Part shown: in pieces, positions 1-11,585 of the stretch
How positions within the stretch are numbered: position 1 is the first letter of the stretch
Layout: each line of letters starts with the position of its first letter
NCBI GenBank assembly: GCA_037176725.1
Contig: JAZBRS010000075.1
Location: 73,720,001 to 73,784,000 of the forward strand
DNA length: 64,000 nt
Source of the DNA: Posidonia oceanica
Lineage: Eukaryota; Streptophyta; Magnoliopsida; Alismatales; Posidoniaceae
Reading direction: 5' to 3'
Notes under the pieces: model-generated
What the model was told of the DNA's origin: nothing
Seen by the model: the letters and a program-made list of their open reading frames with translations, nothing else
Database searches by the model: none
Made by a program: the position numbers and the translations under genes

Positions 1-3000
1 GAGGAAACAAAAAGCGAAAATGATGCATGCAATGCAAATGGTATGCAAATGAATGCTGTGCAGGAGTTCAGAAGGACTTACCTTGAAAGTTTGAGGCCTA
101 ATCTGAGATCTGCTTGGTCCATGCTGAAGAGTGCTCCGCCGGGGTCGTCTGGGCAGCTTATTTGAGACGATCCAACGGTTGGATTGGAAGATATCACAGC
201 TTCAAGGCAGAGGGGCCAGAACAGGGGAGAAGAATGGATCTAAGTGTACAGGGGGTCCTAGAGGTGTGCAAAACAGGTCCTCCCTTGTGAATGGGAGCTA
301 ATGATGCTTGTGTGTGTGCAAAGGATGCAAAAAACTAGAATGCATGAGTGCAATGCATGCAGAATGCAAGAAAAGGCTTAAAGGTGATTTTTCAGAAAAT
401 TGGGGATTTAAATGCAATTTTTGAAAGGATGGGGGTCTAAATGCAAAGATTTTGAAAAGTTTGGGGCTTTCCTGCAAGGGTTTTGAAAAAAGGAGGGTCT
501 GCATGCAATTTTACAAAAGACAGGGTTTAAAATGCAATTTTCCAAGAGGGGTATGCATCAGGACAAGTTTTGAAAACATGTGGCAGGTTAAGATGCAATT
601 TTGAAATCATTAGGGCCCAAAATGCAATTTTTCCAGCAAAACAGGGGTCTAGTGGGTCTGGGAATGCAGATGGGGGACCTATATGCAATTTTCCAAACAT
701 GTGCGGGCTAAAATGCAATTTTATAAGCAAAATATGCATTTAAATGATTTTTATAAGCATACAGAGGACCTATGTGTAATTTTCAAATTATGCAGGGTAA
801 AAAATGCAATTTTATAAGCAAAATATGCATTTAAATGACTACTGTGCATTAGGGAAGGACCTATATGCAAAAATCAGAAAACAAGGGGGAAATAATGCAA
901 TGCAGCAAGCAAAAATTGAAAAATAAAAGCTAAGTTAACTGGACAGAGGACCAAATTGCAATTAAAGAAAACAGTAAGGACCTAAAATGCAATTTTATAT
1001 GGCAAACTTAGAGGATTAAATCAAATTAATTAACTGCAGGACTAAAATGCAATAATCAAAAGCTGGAGGGCCAAAATTAAATTTATTACTGAAGGAAACC
1101 ACAGTAAAAGGACTGACATGCAAATAAAGAGAACTACATATTTTTCATGCAATTTTATGCGGTTTTAACTCAGAAATAAACAGATTTAATCAAATAAAGG
1201 ACCTGAACGCAAATAAGCAAGAACTGAGACCAAAAAAGCAATATGTGGTAAAATAGCATAGATAGCAAAAAATAAAAGCACAGTAAATGGCCGACGGCCA
1301 TGGACACTGTAGCAAATGCTACCAGTGCCCATGAACGCCGGCACAGGGAGGCTGGAGCTGCGCAGACCGGCGGGAAGGCTTCACTTGGACCTGACGAAGC
1401 TCGGGCGACGTCCGGCGAGGTTCGACGCTGGCTGGAGTGGACCGGAGAGGTCACCGGAGGTCAGCAGACCTTCTCAGGCGCAATCCGGGCGGATGAGGTG
1501 GCGTCGGTGCGGTCTGAAGGCTGGAGCATGCTTCTGGGGCCTGCGCGGAGCAGAGGCAGCTGCTGGAGCGACGTTCTGCTGACCGGAGCGACGGGACGCA
1601 CTGTGAAGCTCGCCGGAGAAGACGACGCTAACCCAACGTTGACTCGATGCAGGAGAGGGAGAATCCCTAGGCTAAGGGGCGAAGAAGTGAGAGAGGAAGG
1701 AGGCTAACCTACAGGTGAAGAATGCTACCTGTTTCCGCGGCTGGAGCGTCCTCCCGACGTTGGCTGATCCAGAGGTCGACGGTGAGCTCGGTCTGGCTGC
1801 TGCGGGCGTCGTCTGCTGCTCGCGAGGATCGGAGTCGCTTCCACAGAGCCCTTCGGTGCTTCCCAGATGCTTGGTCGCGAGCTTTGAAGACCGGTGACAG
1901 GATCGAGATTTTTTGGGTGTACAGAGGCAGCCGGAGACGGGGGGAGGTGTTCGCTGCTCCTCAGGCCGAATGGGAGCTGCCGGTGAACTTCTGGAGGTTG
2001 GGTGAGTGTTCTTGGGCGGTTGAATTGGGTCGTGGGGACCTGTAGGTGGAGTTTGCAGGTGGGGTGATCTTCTGGCAGAGGAAGGTCACAGGTGTTTGTG
2101 GTGGTTCGCTTGGTCTGTGTTGGTGATGATGGCTGAGGCTCAGGTGGTTTAGGGAGCTGGTGATTCAGGGAGTCAGGTGTTGGGATTTGGGAAGATTTCG
2201 TGAGCTGTGGAGTCGGTAATTTTGAGAAAGAAGGTGTTGGGTTCCTGAGTTGGAAATGGGGTAGTCGGGGATGATTTCAGGGTGACTTCGGGTGTGAAAT
2301 GAAAGGGTGGAGATGCTGGAAGTTTGGTCGAGATTGAGGGAGGAATTGGGAGAGTTTTGCTAGGTGGAACGGGTGCTGGATTGGATGGAATGGAAGAGGA
2401 GGAAAGGGTCTGATTTTTGCAGAGGAAAGGGAGGGGAATTGCAAGGATTCTGGGTGCTGGACGCTTTCTCTCTCAAGACGACGCGAAGAGGCTGGAAGGA
2501 GGAGAAGACCTGGAAGCTTTATGCAGCTGCGGAGGACAGACGCGCGCTGGGATTCAAATCCCCACCGGCGGGAGCACTGCTGCTGATGGAGAGGCAATCG
2601 GCGAGGAGACGAGCAGTAAATGCCCACCGGAAAATCCGCTGAGTGCTGAGAGAGGAGAGGCGAAGCAGTAGGCCGATTGGACGGAGGGGGAAGAATTGAA
2701 TTCAAAAGGAAGGAGGGAGTGCTGTTGCAGGCCGCGGGAAGAAGAACTGAAGAAGGAAGAAGATGGAAGAAGGGAAGAGGAGGGGCTGAAGGCGTGGGCC
2801 GGGCCGCGAGCTGAAAAAAAAGAAAAAAGAAAGAAAAGAAAGAAGGGGGTGGAAGGGGCCGGACTGGGCCCAACAGGAGAAAAGGAAGAAAAGAAAGAAA
2901 TATAGGAAGAAAGAGAGAAATGGAAGGGAAAGAGAGGAGAAATAAATTGGATAAAAATAAAATAAAAATAGGTAAAATTATTAGAGTGATTGTATTTTAA

Positions 3001-4454
3001 GTTAGGACCGTGATTGAATTTTTTAATGACTGTTTTCGGTTGGTTAATCAGGTTTAGAGGGATTTTGGGTTTGATTAGGGTTTTAAGGGTTTTCTTTGTT
3101 TTTAATTTGTTTTTAATTTTGATTAAATGTTTGTTAAGTCTTTTAAGTTGTTTTTTAATTATGTTTTCTTGTTAAGTACTTGGGATGTTAATTAGGATTT
3201 TTTAAGGTTTGTTTTTAGATTAATTAGAGTGAGTTTTGGCTTTTGATTTTAGTCTTTTAGGATTTTTCTTAGGTCTTCTTTGATTTGCTTTTTCTTAATT
3301 TCGTTTGTTAAATTCTTTTAGCATTTTTTCTTAGGTTAGGTTGTCTTGTTAAGTTTTTAATTAGCTGTTCTTAAATTTTGATTGTTTGTTTTACTATTTT
3401 TTAATTATGTTTTCAATTTTTCTTTTGAGAGTTGTTAAGTTAGGTTTTTCCTCCTTAATTATTAGCCCTTGCATTTCTTAAGTGTTTTCTTTCTTTTAGG
3501 GTTTGTTTTCTTGGTTGTTTTTAATAGGATTTTACTTTTAGCTGTTTTGATCACATTTTGGTTTTTTCCTTGATTTTACAGCATTTTCTCTTTGTTTGTT
3601 TTGTATTTTTTAGCTTGCATTCTTGTTTTTTGGCTTTAGTTAGACTTAGTTGGGTTTAGGTTTTTAATTGTTTGCTTAATATTTTTAATTAGTTTTCTTA
3701 AGGTTTTGGTTTGTTTTCCTTTTGTTTTAAAGTTTTTAGAGGTTTTAAGGATTTTTTAGGGGCTTAGTAAAAAGAAAGAAAAAGAAGAGGAGAAGGAGGA
3801 GGAAAAGGGAAAAAGGAGGAATAAAGGGGAAAGAGAGGAGTTGAAAGAAAATAATTTTTTGGAAGTCAGGGAAAATGCTAAAAATAAGATAAAAATAGGA
3901 ATAAGATTGAGAAGAGATAGATGCAAAAGGGGGGCCCACAGCCAGGCAAGAAAAAAGGAGAGAAGGGGGTGAAAAGAAGGAGGATAATTAGGAGAGAGAG
4001 AGGAGAGAGAAAAGAATAATCCTGGAGAGAGAAAATGATAATTTGGGTGAATGGAGGCTTAAAGGTTTTGAAAATGGGTGAAAATTGGAGAGTGTGTAGC
4101 CTAGGGTTTCTAGTATTAGTTCTGGGGATTTGGTTTAGCTTTGAAAAGGTTTTGGAAGGGTTTTGAGGTGTAGAAAAAGGGTGGTTTTACCTAGGTTTTC
4201 TAGGATTTTTGGGAATGGTTTTGGATTGAAAATTTCTAAGTGTTTGGGTAGGTTTGCTAAGTAGGGGTTGATGGGTTTTCCTATGGTTTTTGGGTAGGTT
4301 TTGGGCTTGGGAAATGGGTGTAGGCTTAGGTCAAGTTTAGGCTTGTTTTGAAGGATAAGATGAAGAGGGTTGGTGTAGTTTTGACCTACGTTTAGATCCA
4401 GAAGTCGCCAGAAGGTCTCAAATGGTCCTAGCCTGTCAAGATGGGGTGTCAACA
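1..4454 (-). mobile_element. Family-A LTR, partial, nested inside the 3' LTR of element A
   Basis: The right edge is the family-A LTR end (plus-strand GGGGTGTCAACA, so the LTR starts TGTTGACACC on the minus strand). The next base, 4455, continues exactly the sequence found uninterrupted from 25917 in the other LTR of element A, so this copy was inserted there. The first bases of the putative duplication are AAGGG; the left side lies outside the window. Internal order matches the solo LTR at 56454-62448: TGCAATTTT-rich block (about 360-1150), hairpin (1302-1330), GC-rich block (1300-2900), T-rich block (2990-3760) and purine-rich block (3760-4080). Its end resembles the 56454-62448 copy more than element A. 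Whether it is a solo LTR or part of a full element cannot be seen. Short ORFs here look like chance frames. Confidence 0.88.
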
Positions 4455-6547
4455 AAGGGGAAGGAAATTCTGGTTTCTGGCAGAAGAAAAGGAGGGGAAT
4501 TCCGTTCTCTCCGGCCGGGGATTGCACAAGGAAGAAGGTGGGTGCTTGAGGGCAGTGAAGGATCTCTCCCTTAGGTGTTCGAGCTGCTACTGGTTTTTGA
4601 ACTGCTGGCTTTTGATCCGTCATTTCGGTCTGAGGGTGGATGCTGCAATTGAGGGCTAAGGAGGCATGGCAGGAAGGTTGCAGGTGCACGGCCGAGGAGG
4701 GCGGCGTACGCCGGTCCGACATGGGCAGAAGGCATGCAAGGTGCAAGGACGGTCAGGTGGAAGGGCGGTGAGCTGTCGACTGCGGAAAGTGTTGCAGAGA
4801 AAAAAGAGAGAAAAAAGAAAACCAGAAGAAGCGGGAGAGGAAGAAGACGGGAAGAGGTGGTGTGCAGGCGTGGGCCGGGCCTCGTGCGCGCGCGGGAGAA
4901 AAGGAAAAAAAAGAACGGAAGGAGGAGAGGGGAGACGGACCGGACCGGGCCCAAGAAAGGAGAAAGCAAAGAAAGAAAGAAAAAAAAGAAAGGAAGAAAG
5001 AAAGGAGGAAGAGGAGGGAGAGAAATAAATTAGATAAAAAATAAAATAAAAATAAAAAAAAATAGGAAAAGGTTCTTAGAGTGATTGTGTTTTAAGTTGG
5101 GACCTTGATTAAGTTTTTAATATTTGTTTTTGATTAATTAATTGGGTTTAAAGAGGTTTAGTTTTGATTAGGGTTTTTAGAGTTTTGTTTATTTTGATTT
5201 GTTTTTTATTTTGATTAAATGTTTGTTAAGTCTTTTAAGTTGTTTTCTAATTATGTTTTCCTTGTTAAGTACCTGGGATGTTAATTAGGATTTTTTAAAG
5301 TTTGTTTTAAACTATTTTGAGTGGGTTTTGAATTTTGATTTTGGTCCTTTTTTGCTTAAGTCTTTTGATTTGTTTTTGATTTTTGTTTGTTGAGTTCTTT
5401 TAATTAATTTCTTTTTTCTTCGGTCTTCTTGTTAAGTTTTAGTTGGGTGTTTTTGGATTCTTGATTGTTTGTTATTATTATTATTTTCCCTTTTTTTTAA
5501 TTAGGTTTTTGAGTTGTTCTTCTTATATTTGTTAGGTTTCTTCTTTTTTCTTAATTAGTTGTCTTGGCACCTTTTTAATTGTTTTCTTTTCTTTTAGGAA
5601 TTGTTTTCGATTGTCTTTTAGTAGGGTTCTTACTTTGACTTGTTTTGATTGCTTTTTGGTTTTTTCCTTGATTTTACAGCATTTTCTTTTGATTGGTTTC
5701 GCATTTTAGTTGCATTCTTGGTTTCCCTTTTTTAGTTGGATTTAGTTAGGCTTTTGTTTTTAATTGTTTGGCTAAGTTTTTAATTATTTCTTTTTAGGAT
5801 ATTGAATCGTTTCTCTTTTGTTTTAGAGTTTTAAAGGTTTTCGAAGGTTTTTAAAGGTTTAGTAAGAGAAGAGAAGAGGAAATTAGAAAGGAGAGGAAAA
5901 GGGAGAAATGGAGGAATAAATAGGAAAGAGAGGAGTTGAAGGAAAATAATTTTTTGAAAATCAAAGAAAATGATAAAAATAAGATAAAAATAGGAATAAG
6001 ATTGAGAACAGGTGGAAGCACAAGGGGGGCCCACGGCCAGACAAAAAAGAGGGAGAAATGAGGTGAAAAGTAGGAGATAATCAGGAGAGAGAGAGGAGAG
6101 AGAAAAGAATAATCCAAGAGATAGAAAAGGATAATTTGGGCAAAAGGAGGTCTTAGAGGTTTCTAAAAGGGGTGAAATTTGGTGAGTGTGTAGTCTAGGT
6201 TCTCTAGTCTTCATCCCGGAGTTTCGGTTTGGTTTTGATGAAGTTTTGCAAGGATTTTGAGGTGTAGAAAAAGGATAGTTTTGCCTAAGTTTTCTAGGGT
6301 TTTTGGGAGTGATTTTGGTTTGAAATTCTGAGGGCTTTTTGGTGGATTTGCTAAGTCAGGAGGGGTGAGTTTTCCAATGATTTTTGGGTAGTTTTTGGGT
6401 TCGGGAAAGGGGTGTAATCTTAGGTTGAGTTTGGGCTTGTTTTGAGGGGAAAGAGGAAGAGAATGGTGTGGGTTTGGACCTTGGTTTGTGTTCAGAAGCC
6501 ACCAGAAGATTCCAGTTGATTCAGCCTGTCAAAATGGGGTGTCAACA
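4455..6547 (-). mobile_element. 3' LTR of element A (visible U3-side part)
   Basis: This stretch is collinear and nearly identical to 25917-28000, with only scattered substitutions. It ends at the same terminal GGGGTGTCAACA and is followed directly by a polypurine tract on the minus strand, as expected at a 3' LTR. The remaining part of the LTR lies left of the nested family-A LTR and outside the window. Purine-rich and T-rich compartments alternate. I see no gene here. Confidence 0.9.
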
Positions 6548-6562
6548 GATGCCCCTCCCTGA
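6548..6562 (-). promoter_or_regulatory. Polypurine tract of element A
   Basis: On the minus strand a purine-rich run, AGGGAGGGGCATC, lies immediately before the LTR start TGTTGACACC. This is the position used to prime plus-strand DNA synthesis. The PPTs of elements B and D in this window have the same layout. Confidence 0.85.
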
Positions 6563-7079
6563 GCGAGGTCAAGCGAAGCGAGGCCGCTGCTCAGGGTTGA
6601 CGAGACACCCCATCTGACCGACGGGAGCAGAGGATTGCTGTCGACGTGAGCCACTTATTCGGCGGATGCACCGGACGTCGTAGATCGTTGCCGCAATGCA
6701 AAGTGTAGGTGCAGATGGATGAAATGCAATGTATGCAATGCATGCGAATGCGGATGCAATGCAAAAGTTAGTGCCGGAGTTAGTACAGATGGGGAAGCCG
6801 AAACAACGCGGATGATACTGATGATGCCGAGGGTGCTTAGACTAGCTTGCGACGTTGCGCGACTGAAGAGTTGATGCAACGGGATGCTGGAGGGGGAGCT
6901 GCAGCGTGACGCGGAACTTGGTGGTAAGTCCAAACCTGCGCAGCAAGGAGGAAAAAAAGGCAGCTTGTTCTCGCCCAAGGGAGCAAGCAAGCAAGGCGGC
7001 TGGAGCCGCGTAGAAAAGGGGTAACCAAAACTACAGAGGTGCGACGAGAGAGGGGGACCCTCTCCTGACGTGGAGGGAT
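6563..7079. other. 3' UTR of element A between repeats and PPT, no gene seen
   Basis: This stretch is non-coding. It contains several ATGCAATG-type short repeats (about 6690-6770). The ORFs of about 60-110 codons here have no recognisable motif. Confidence 0.6.
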
Positions 7080-8095
7080 GTGGGGCTCCGTCTTTTGGAA
7101 CGAAGTCGCGCGATGGAGGTGATAAGTTATCGGACTTATCGGCCGGGGGGGATGAGTTTCGGATCGTCAGTCGAGAGTGATAGTTTACGGTCCTATCAAC
7201 CGGAAGCGATAGTTTACGGTCCTATCAACCAGAAGCGATAGTTTACGGTCCTATCAACCGCAAGCGATAGTTTACGGTCCTATCAACCAGAAGGTGCAGT
7301 TGTGAGTGATAGTTACTGAATATCAGCCGTATAACATGGTTGCAGGTGATAGTTTTGGATATTAGCCCAGGATGAGTTTTGGATCATCAGCCAGAGAATG
7401 ATAGTTTACGGTCCTATCAACCGAAAAGGGCAAACCATGAGTGATAGTTACTGGATATCAGCCATATAACATAATTGCAAGTGATAGTTTTGGATATCAG
7501 CCCAGGATGAGTTTTGGATTATCAGCCAATGAATGATAGTTTACGGTCCTATCAACCGGAAGGTGCAATTATGAGGGATAGTTACTGGATATCAGCCGTA
7601 TAACGCAAACCCGTGATAGTTTTGGATATCAGCCCAGGATGAGTTTTGGATCATCAGCCAGAGAATGATAGTTTACGGTCCTATCAACCGGAAGGGGTGT
7701 TTGCGAGTGATAGTTACTGGATATCAGCCGTATAATGCAATTGCGAGTGATAGTTTTGGATATCAGCCCAGGATAAGTTTTGGATCATCAGCCAGAGAAT
7801 GATAGTTTACAGTCCTATCAACCGGAATGGGCAATTGCAAGGGATAGTTACTGGATATCAGCCGTATAACGTAATTGCCAGTGATAGTTTTGGATATCAG
7901 CCCAGGATGAGTTTTGGATCATCAGCCAAAGAATGATAGTTTACGGTCCTATCAACCGGAAAGGGGCAATTACGAGTGACAGTTACTGGATGTCAGCCGT
8001 ATAACACAACTGCGGGATAGTTTTGGATATCTGCCCAGGATGAGTTTTGAATCATCAGCCAGAGAATGATAGTTTACGGTCCTATCAACCGGAAA
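7080..8095 (-). repeat. Tandem 3' UTR repeats, about 134-bp higher-order unit
   Basis: The unit GATGAGTTTTGG... recurs at 7371, 7506, 7638, 7772, 7906 and 8039, a spacing of 132-135 bp. Each unit holds four sub-repeats, each a short inverted repeat: GATGA/TCATC, GATAG/CTATC, GATA/TATC and GATA/TATC, with 8-9 nt between arms. Variable tandem repeats in the 3' UTR are a known Tat/Ogre feature and a known source of satellite DNA. Confidence 0.92.
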
Positions 8096-8600
8096 GAGCA
8101 GTGATTGATTGATTGATTGATCGGGAAGGGATTGATAAGATATCGGACTTATCGGCCAGCAAAGAGGGGATAAAAGAATGATAAGATACGGACTTATCGG
8201 CCGGCAAATGAATAAAAGAATAGAATGATAAGATATCGGACTTATCGGCTGACAAAGAGGGGATAAAGGAATGATAAGATATCGAACTTATCGGCCGGCA
8301 AAGAGAAAGAGATGATAAGATATCGGACTTATCGACCGGCAAAAGGAAAGAGATGATAAGATATCGGACTTATCGGCCGGAAAAAGGAAAGAGATGATAA
8401 GATATCGGACTTATCAGCCGGCAAAAGGAAAGAGTTGATAAGATATCGGACTTACAAAAGGAAAGAGATGATAAGATATTAGACTTATCGACCGGCAAAA
8501 GGAAAGAGATGATAAGATATCGGACTTATCGACCGGTAAAAGGAAAGAGATGATAAGATATCGGACTTATCGGCCGGCAAAAGGAAAGAGATGATACGGA
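8096..8600 (-). repeat. Tandem GATAAG...CTTATC repeats, about 40 bp
   Basis: About a dozen units consist of GATAAG, then ATATCGGA, then CTTATC, followed by a GGCCGGCAAA-like spacer and GGAAAGAGAT. Arms are complementary with an 8-nt loop. The block adjoins the 134-bp repeats and seems to be a simpler amplification of the same hairpin theme. Confidence 0.92.
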
Positions 8601-8603
8601 TGA

Positions 8604-8640
8604 GATACCGCAGGGCATCTGAAAAGATGCCCCTGGTATC
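8604..8640 (-). other. Imperfect 37-nt palindrome
   Basis: GATACC at 8604-8609 pairs with GGTATC at 8635-8640, and GGGCATC pairs with GATGCCC around a TGAAAA loop. It lies at the boundary between the repeat block and the downstream end of the DUF7745-like gene. Confidence 0.7.
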
Positions 8641-9063
8641 AAGATGATACTAGGGGTCAGCCGAAACGTCCCTGGCATCGAAAAGTAAAGGATGGACAAA
8701 ACTGACATGTTTGTCAAACGAGTAGTTTGGGGGTACCAGCCCGACAGAGACTCAGCTGGGGATGTCGGGTAACAGGATTTGACGGCGTGGGTCCGCAGAG
8801 GTCCTGGAGTCTGGGTTGTTTGCTGAGAACTTTCCTGCGTCATGTGGGCAACAAGTCTGGCCAGGGGCCTCAGGATATGAGTGGTAAGGAGCATGGAATG
8901 CATTAAGCAGCTTCGAAATGTGAGCAGCCAGCACAAAACACTTTTGCATTGATAGAACTGTTGGTTTCACGCCTGTGGCAGGTCAGAAAATACAACATAG
9001 CTTGAAAGGAAACTGAGTAATAGCTGCATAACGGCTTTAGCTGGTTCGGGCCTTCTTTGATTT
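8641..9063. other. 3' UTR of element A after the DUF7745-like gene, no gene seen
   Basis: This is unique-looking sequence between the stop of the minus-strand gene at 9064 and the repeats. ORFs in it have no recognisable motif. Confidence 0.55.
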
Positions 9064-10260
9064 TCAAGAGTCAGGGAACAAGGGACTGCTTGGCGGGATT
9101 TCATCGATGGGCCAGAGGCTCTGCACCTCGGTGATGTACTCAGGAGTACACCCTATGCCTCTCGTAGCCTCGATGTCCGTTGATCGCACTCCATGCTGCA
9201 TCAGATTGGCTAGTTCCTTCGTTGAGGCAGTTGTACTGAGGGGATATGCTTGAAGGAGCCTAGGTGCTGTGCTGTCGACAAAGGCGTCCTGCTGGAAATC
9301 GAACTGGCGCATAACCCTGATAGGGTGGTATTCCACAGCCGCGGTGAATCCTGGTAGCACAATCAACCGCATGTTGCGTGTGCTGAAGAAGACAGTGAAT
9401 GGTTTGGCCATGGAAGGGATGATGCGCCAGGTCACTGTGTCATCTGTCAGTCCTGATAGCCTCTCGTATTCTTCCTTGACGCTCTTGATTGTCTTGGCAT
9501 GGCCGTTGTTGCAGTAGGCCTCGAAAGCATGTACCTGGGGGCGCAGAAGGTCTATTTCGGTGTGTGCGGCTAGCCAAACCTGAATAAGTGCTCCGCAACC
9601 ATGAAAGTGGCGGCAACGATGCGAAATGCGGTCTAGTCCACAGTATGTTTCTGCTAGAACAACTGGTGCCAGGTCTTTCTGGTGAGTCACCACAGCGAGT
9701 GCTATTTCAGCGATATCGATGGCCACCGTCGCCTTACCATGAGTAAAGACCAGCTCGCCTAGGAAACAGGTAACAAATCCTCGGAGCCACAGCTCGTCTC
9801 CGAGTTCAGCGTGCTTTTCCACAGCAACATCAAAATATGCTAGGCGAAGTAGGGGCGTGGGCCCGCTGGTGCAAATCAGTCTTTGCTGGCAGCTTCGAGT
9901 AGAGAGCCCAGTCAGCTGTTTCAGGACCGCAATGTATCCGTCACGCCTCATGAAGACGGGCGGCCCCAAGATCTTGGAAAAGCCACAGATCCGGCGCACT
10001 TCCTCCAGTGTAGGTGTCAGTTCAGTTCTGCCAAAACGGAAGACATGGTGTGCCGGTTTCCAGAACTTGCGGCAGCGCACAGAAGATGGCGGCTCACTTC
10101 TACGTTAGCAGCCTTCAGCAATTTGGTTGGAATGCCCCATAGGCGCAGCTTCTCGCAGTCATCTTTGGTATGCTTGCCGATCTACTCTCGCAGGATCTCA
10201 GAACAATGTGCTGGGGTCACTAGAGTGGGGAAACCCATTGCGTAGACTGCAGAATGTAGG
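9064..10260 (-). pseudogene. DUF7745 / plant-mobile-domain-like gene of element A
   Basis: The main frame covers 10080-9064 (338 codons) and carries a pattern I associate with plant DUF7745/PMD-like proteins: FGRTELTPTLEEVRRICGF near its start, then GPPVFMRRDGYI, LRLAYFD, FLGELVFTHG, CRHFHGCGALIQVWLAAH and a C-terminal TWRIIPSM region. Homologous coding continues upstream in another frame from about 10260 (containing YAMGFPTLVTPAHCSEILRE), with an in-frame TAG at 10184-10182 and a frameshift near 10080. It lies in sense orientation between integrase and the 3' LTR and has no introns. Related PMD proteins of plants act in transcription control and transposon silencing; the function here is not known. 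Family assignment is from memory of the pattern, not from a search. Confidence 0.7.
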
Positions 10261-10264
10261 CAGA

Positions 10265-11585
10265 CAGCTGTCGCAAAATCTTCAGGTACCTGTTATCAAG
10301 ACTGTGAATTATCAGATCTCACACAGGCACAAAACTACTGATTGAAAGCAGATTCTGAAGTTGGTAAAACAGTTCAACACATTCAACAGCAAACATCCAG
10401 ATTATGGCAATTAAACACATATAAGCAAAGGGATTCTGTTGGCGCGGCGGGGACTGGCAGGTGTTCTGGGTCGTTGCTGCCCGATGATGCCAACGCGTGC
10501 TGAGTAGGAGTACTGTCTCTGTGCTGGAGCAAGCTTTGCAAAGTGGAATGATTAGAGGGAAGGGAGATGATTGGAAATGCGGATGTATGCATGATTTTTG
10601 ATCGGTGTAGTTTGCCCTCAGCATTGGGAGTGCTTTGGTGCCTGCTGCACTGGAAGGGAGCGGTCCTTGACTCACTGGACTCTACTCAGACTCCTAACTT
10701 GTTGGTGGCACTCTAGGAAAGGGTGTTGGTGATGTTTGGTGGTGGTGTAGAGAGGACGGACTCCATGCCAAACTCTCAAGGACTTACACTCACTCCTACC
10801 TTTTCCTTCCCTTTTTATGTTGGTGTGCAGGGCTCTCCTCATTCCTATTTTGGAAACAAGGAGGACCTGGCCCGAACTTTAGCTTTTCTCTGGGGTAGGT
10901 GAAAGGTGCGGGATTACCCTGCCGGCCTTCATTTTTGGAGTTGACTTTTGTTCCTCTCCTTTTCCTTTTCTGTCATTCTCGTTTTTTTTTTATCATTCTC
11001 TCTTTTTTGTTTTTTTTTCTTCCTTTTCTTTTTTTTATCATTCTTTTTCCTTTTTTTCTTTTTTTTTTCTTCTGGCTTGCAGGTCTCCGCTATCCCTGCC
11101 CTAGAGGAAATGGGTGTCTGACTTCTGAGCCGTGGGGCTAGGACTCTTCGGTACTAGCTTTTGGCTCTCTCTTTTCTTGCGCGTCTAGGCTTAGACATGT
11201 ACTCCTTTCTGGCTAATGCCTAGCATTTTTTAGGAGTGTAAGTCCTTAGGTGTTTGGGCATTTCGCCCGCTCTCACTGAGTAGTGGCTCCCTCACTAGCT
11301 AAGACATCTAAGTAGTGTCAGGTGAGGTCGGGAGACTCCTTCCGCAGCAGGCAAGCACCTCCGGTTTTCATCACCGGGCCATATGCAATGCATGATTTAA
11401 GAGGATGACGATGAGGATTGAAAAAGGGGTGAGAGGAGGAATGCACGGGAATGCCGTGATGACAGAAAGTGCGGGAGATAGGATGAAGTGATGTATGGGG
11501 GAGATAAGGTGAAAAGAGGTACAAAAACATGCGAGTGGTGGGAGTACGACAGATGGGACGAAGGATCCGCAATGGTTGCTCTCAG
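10265..11585. other. Spacer between pol and the DUF7745-like gene of element A
   Basis: No gene is recognised. A strong pyrimidine run lies at about 10975-11080 (plus strand), so the element RNA would carry a purine-rich run there. The remainder shows no clear repeat. Confidence 0.6.
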
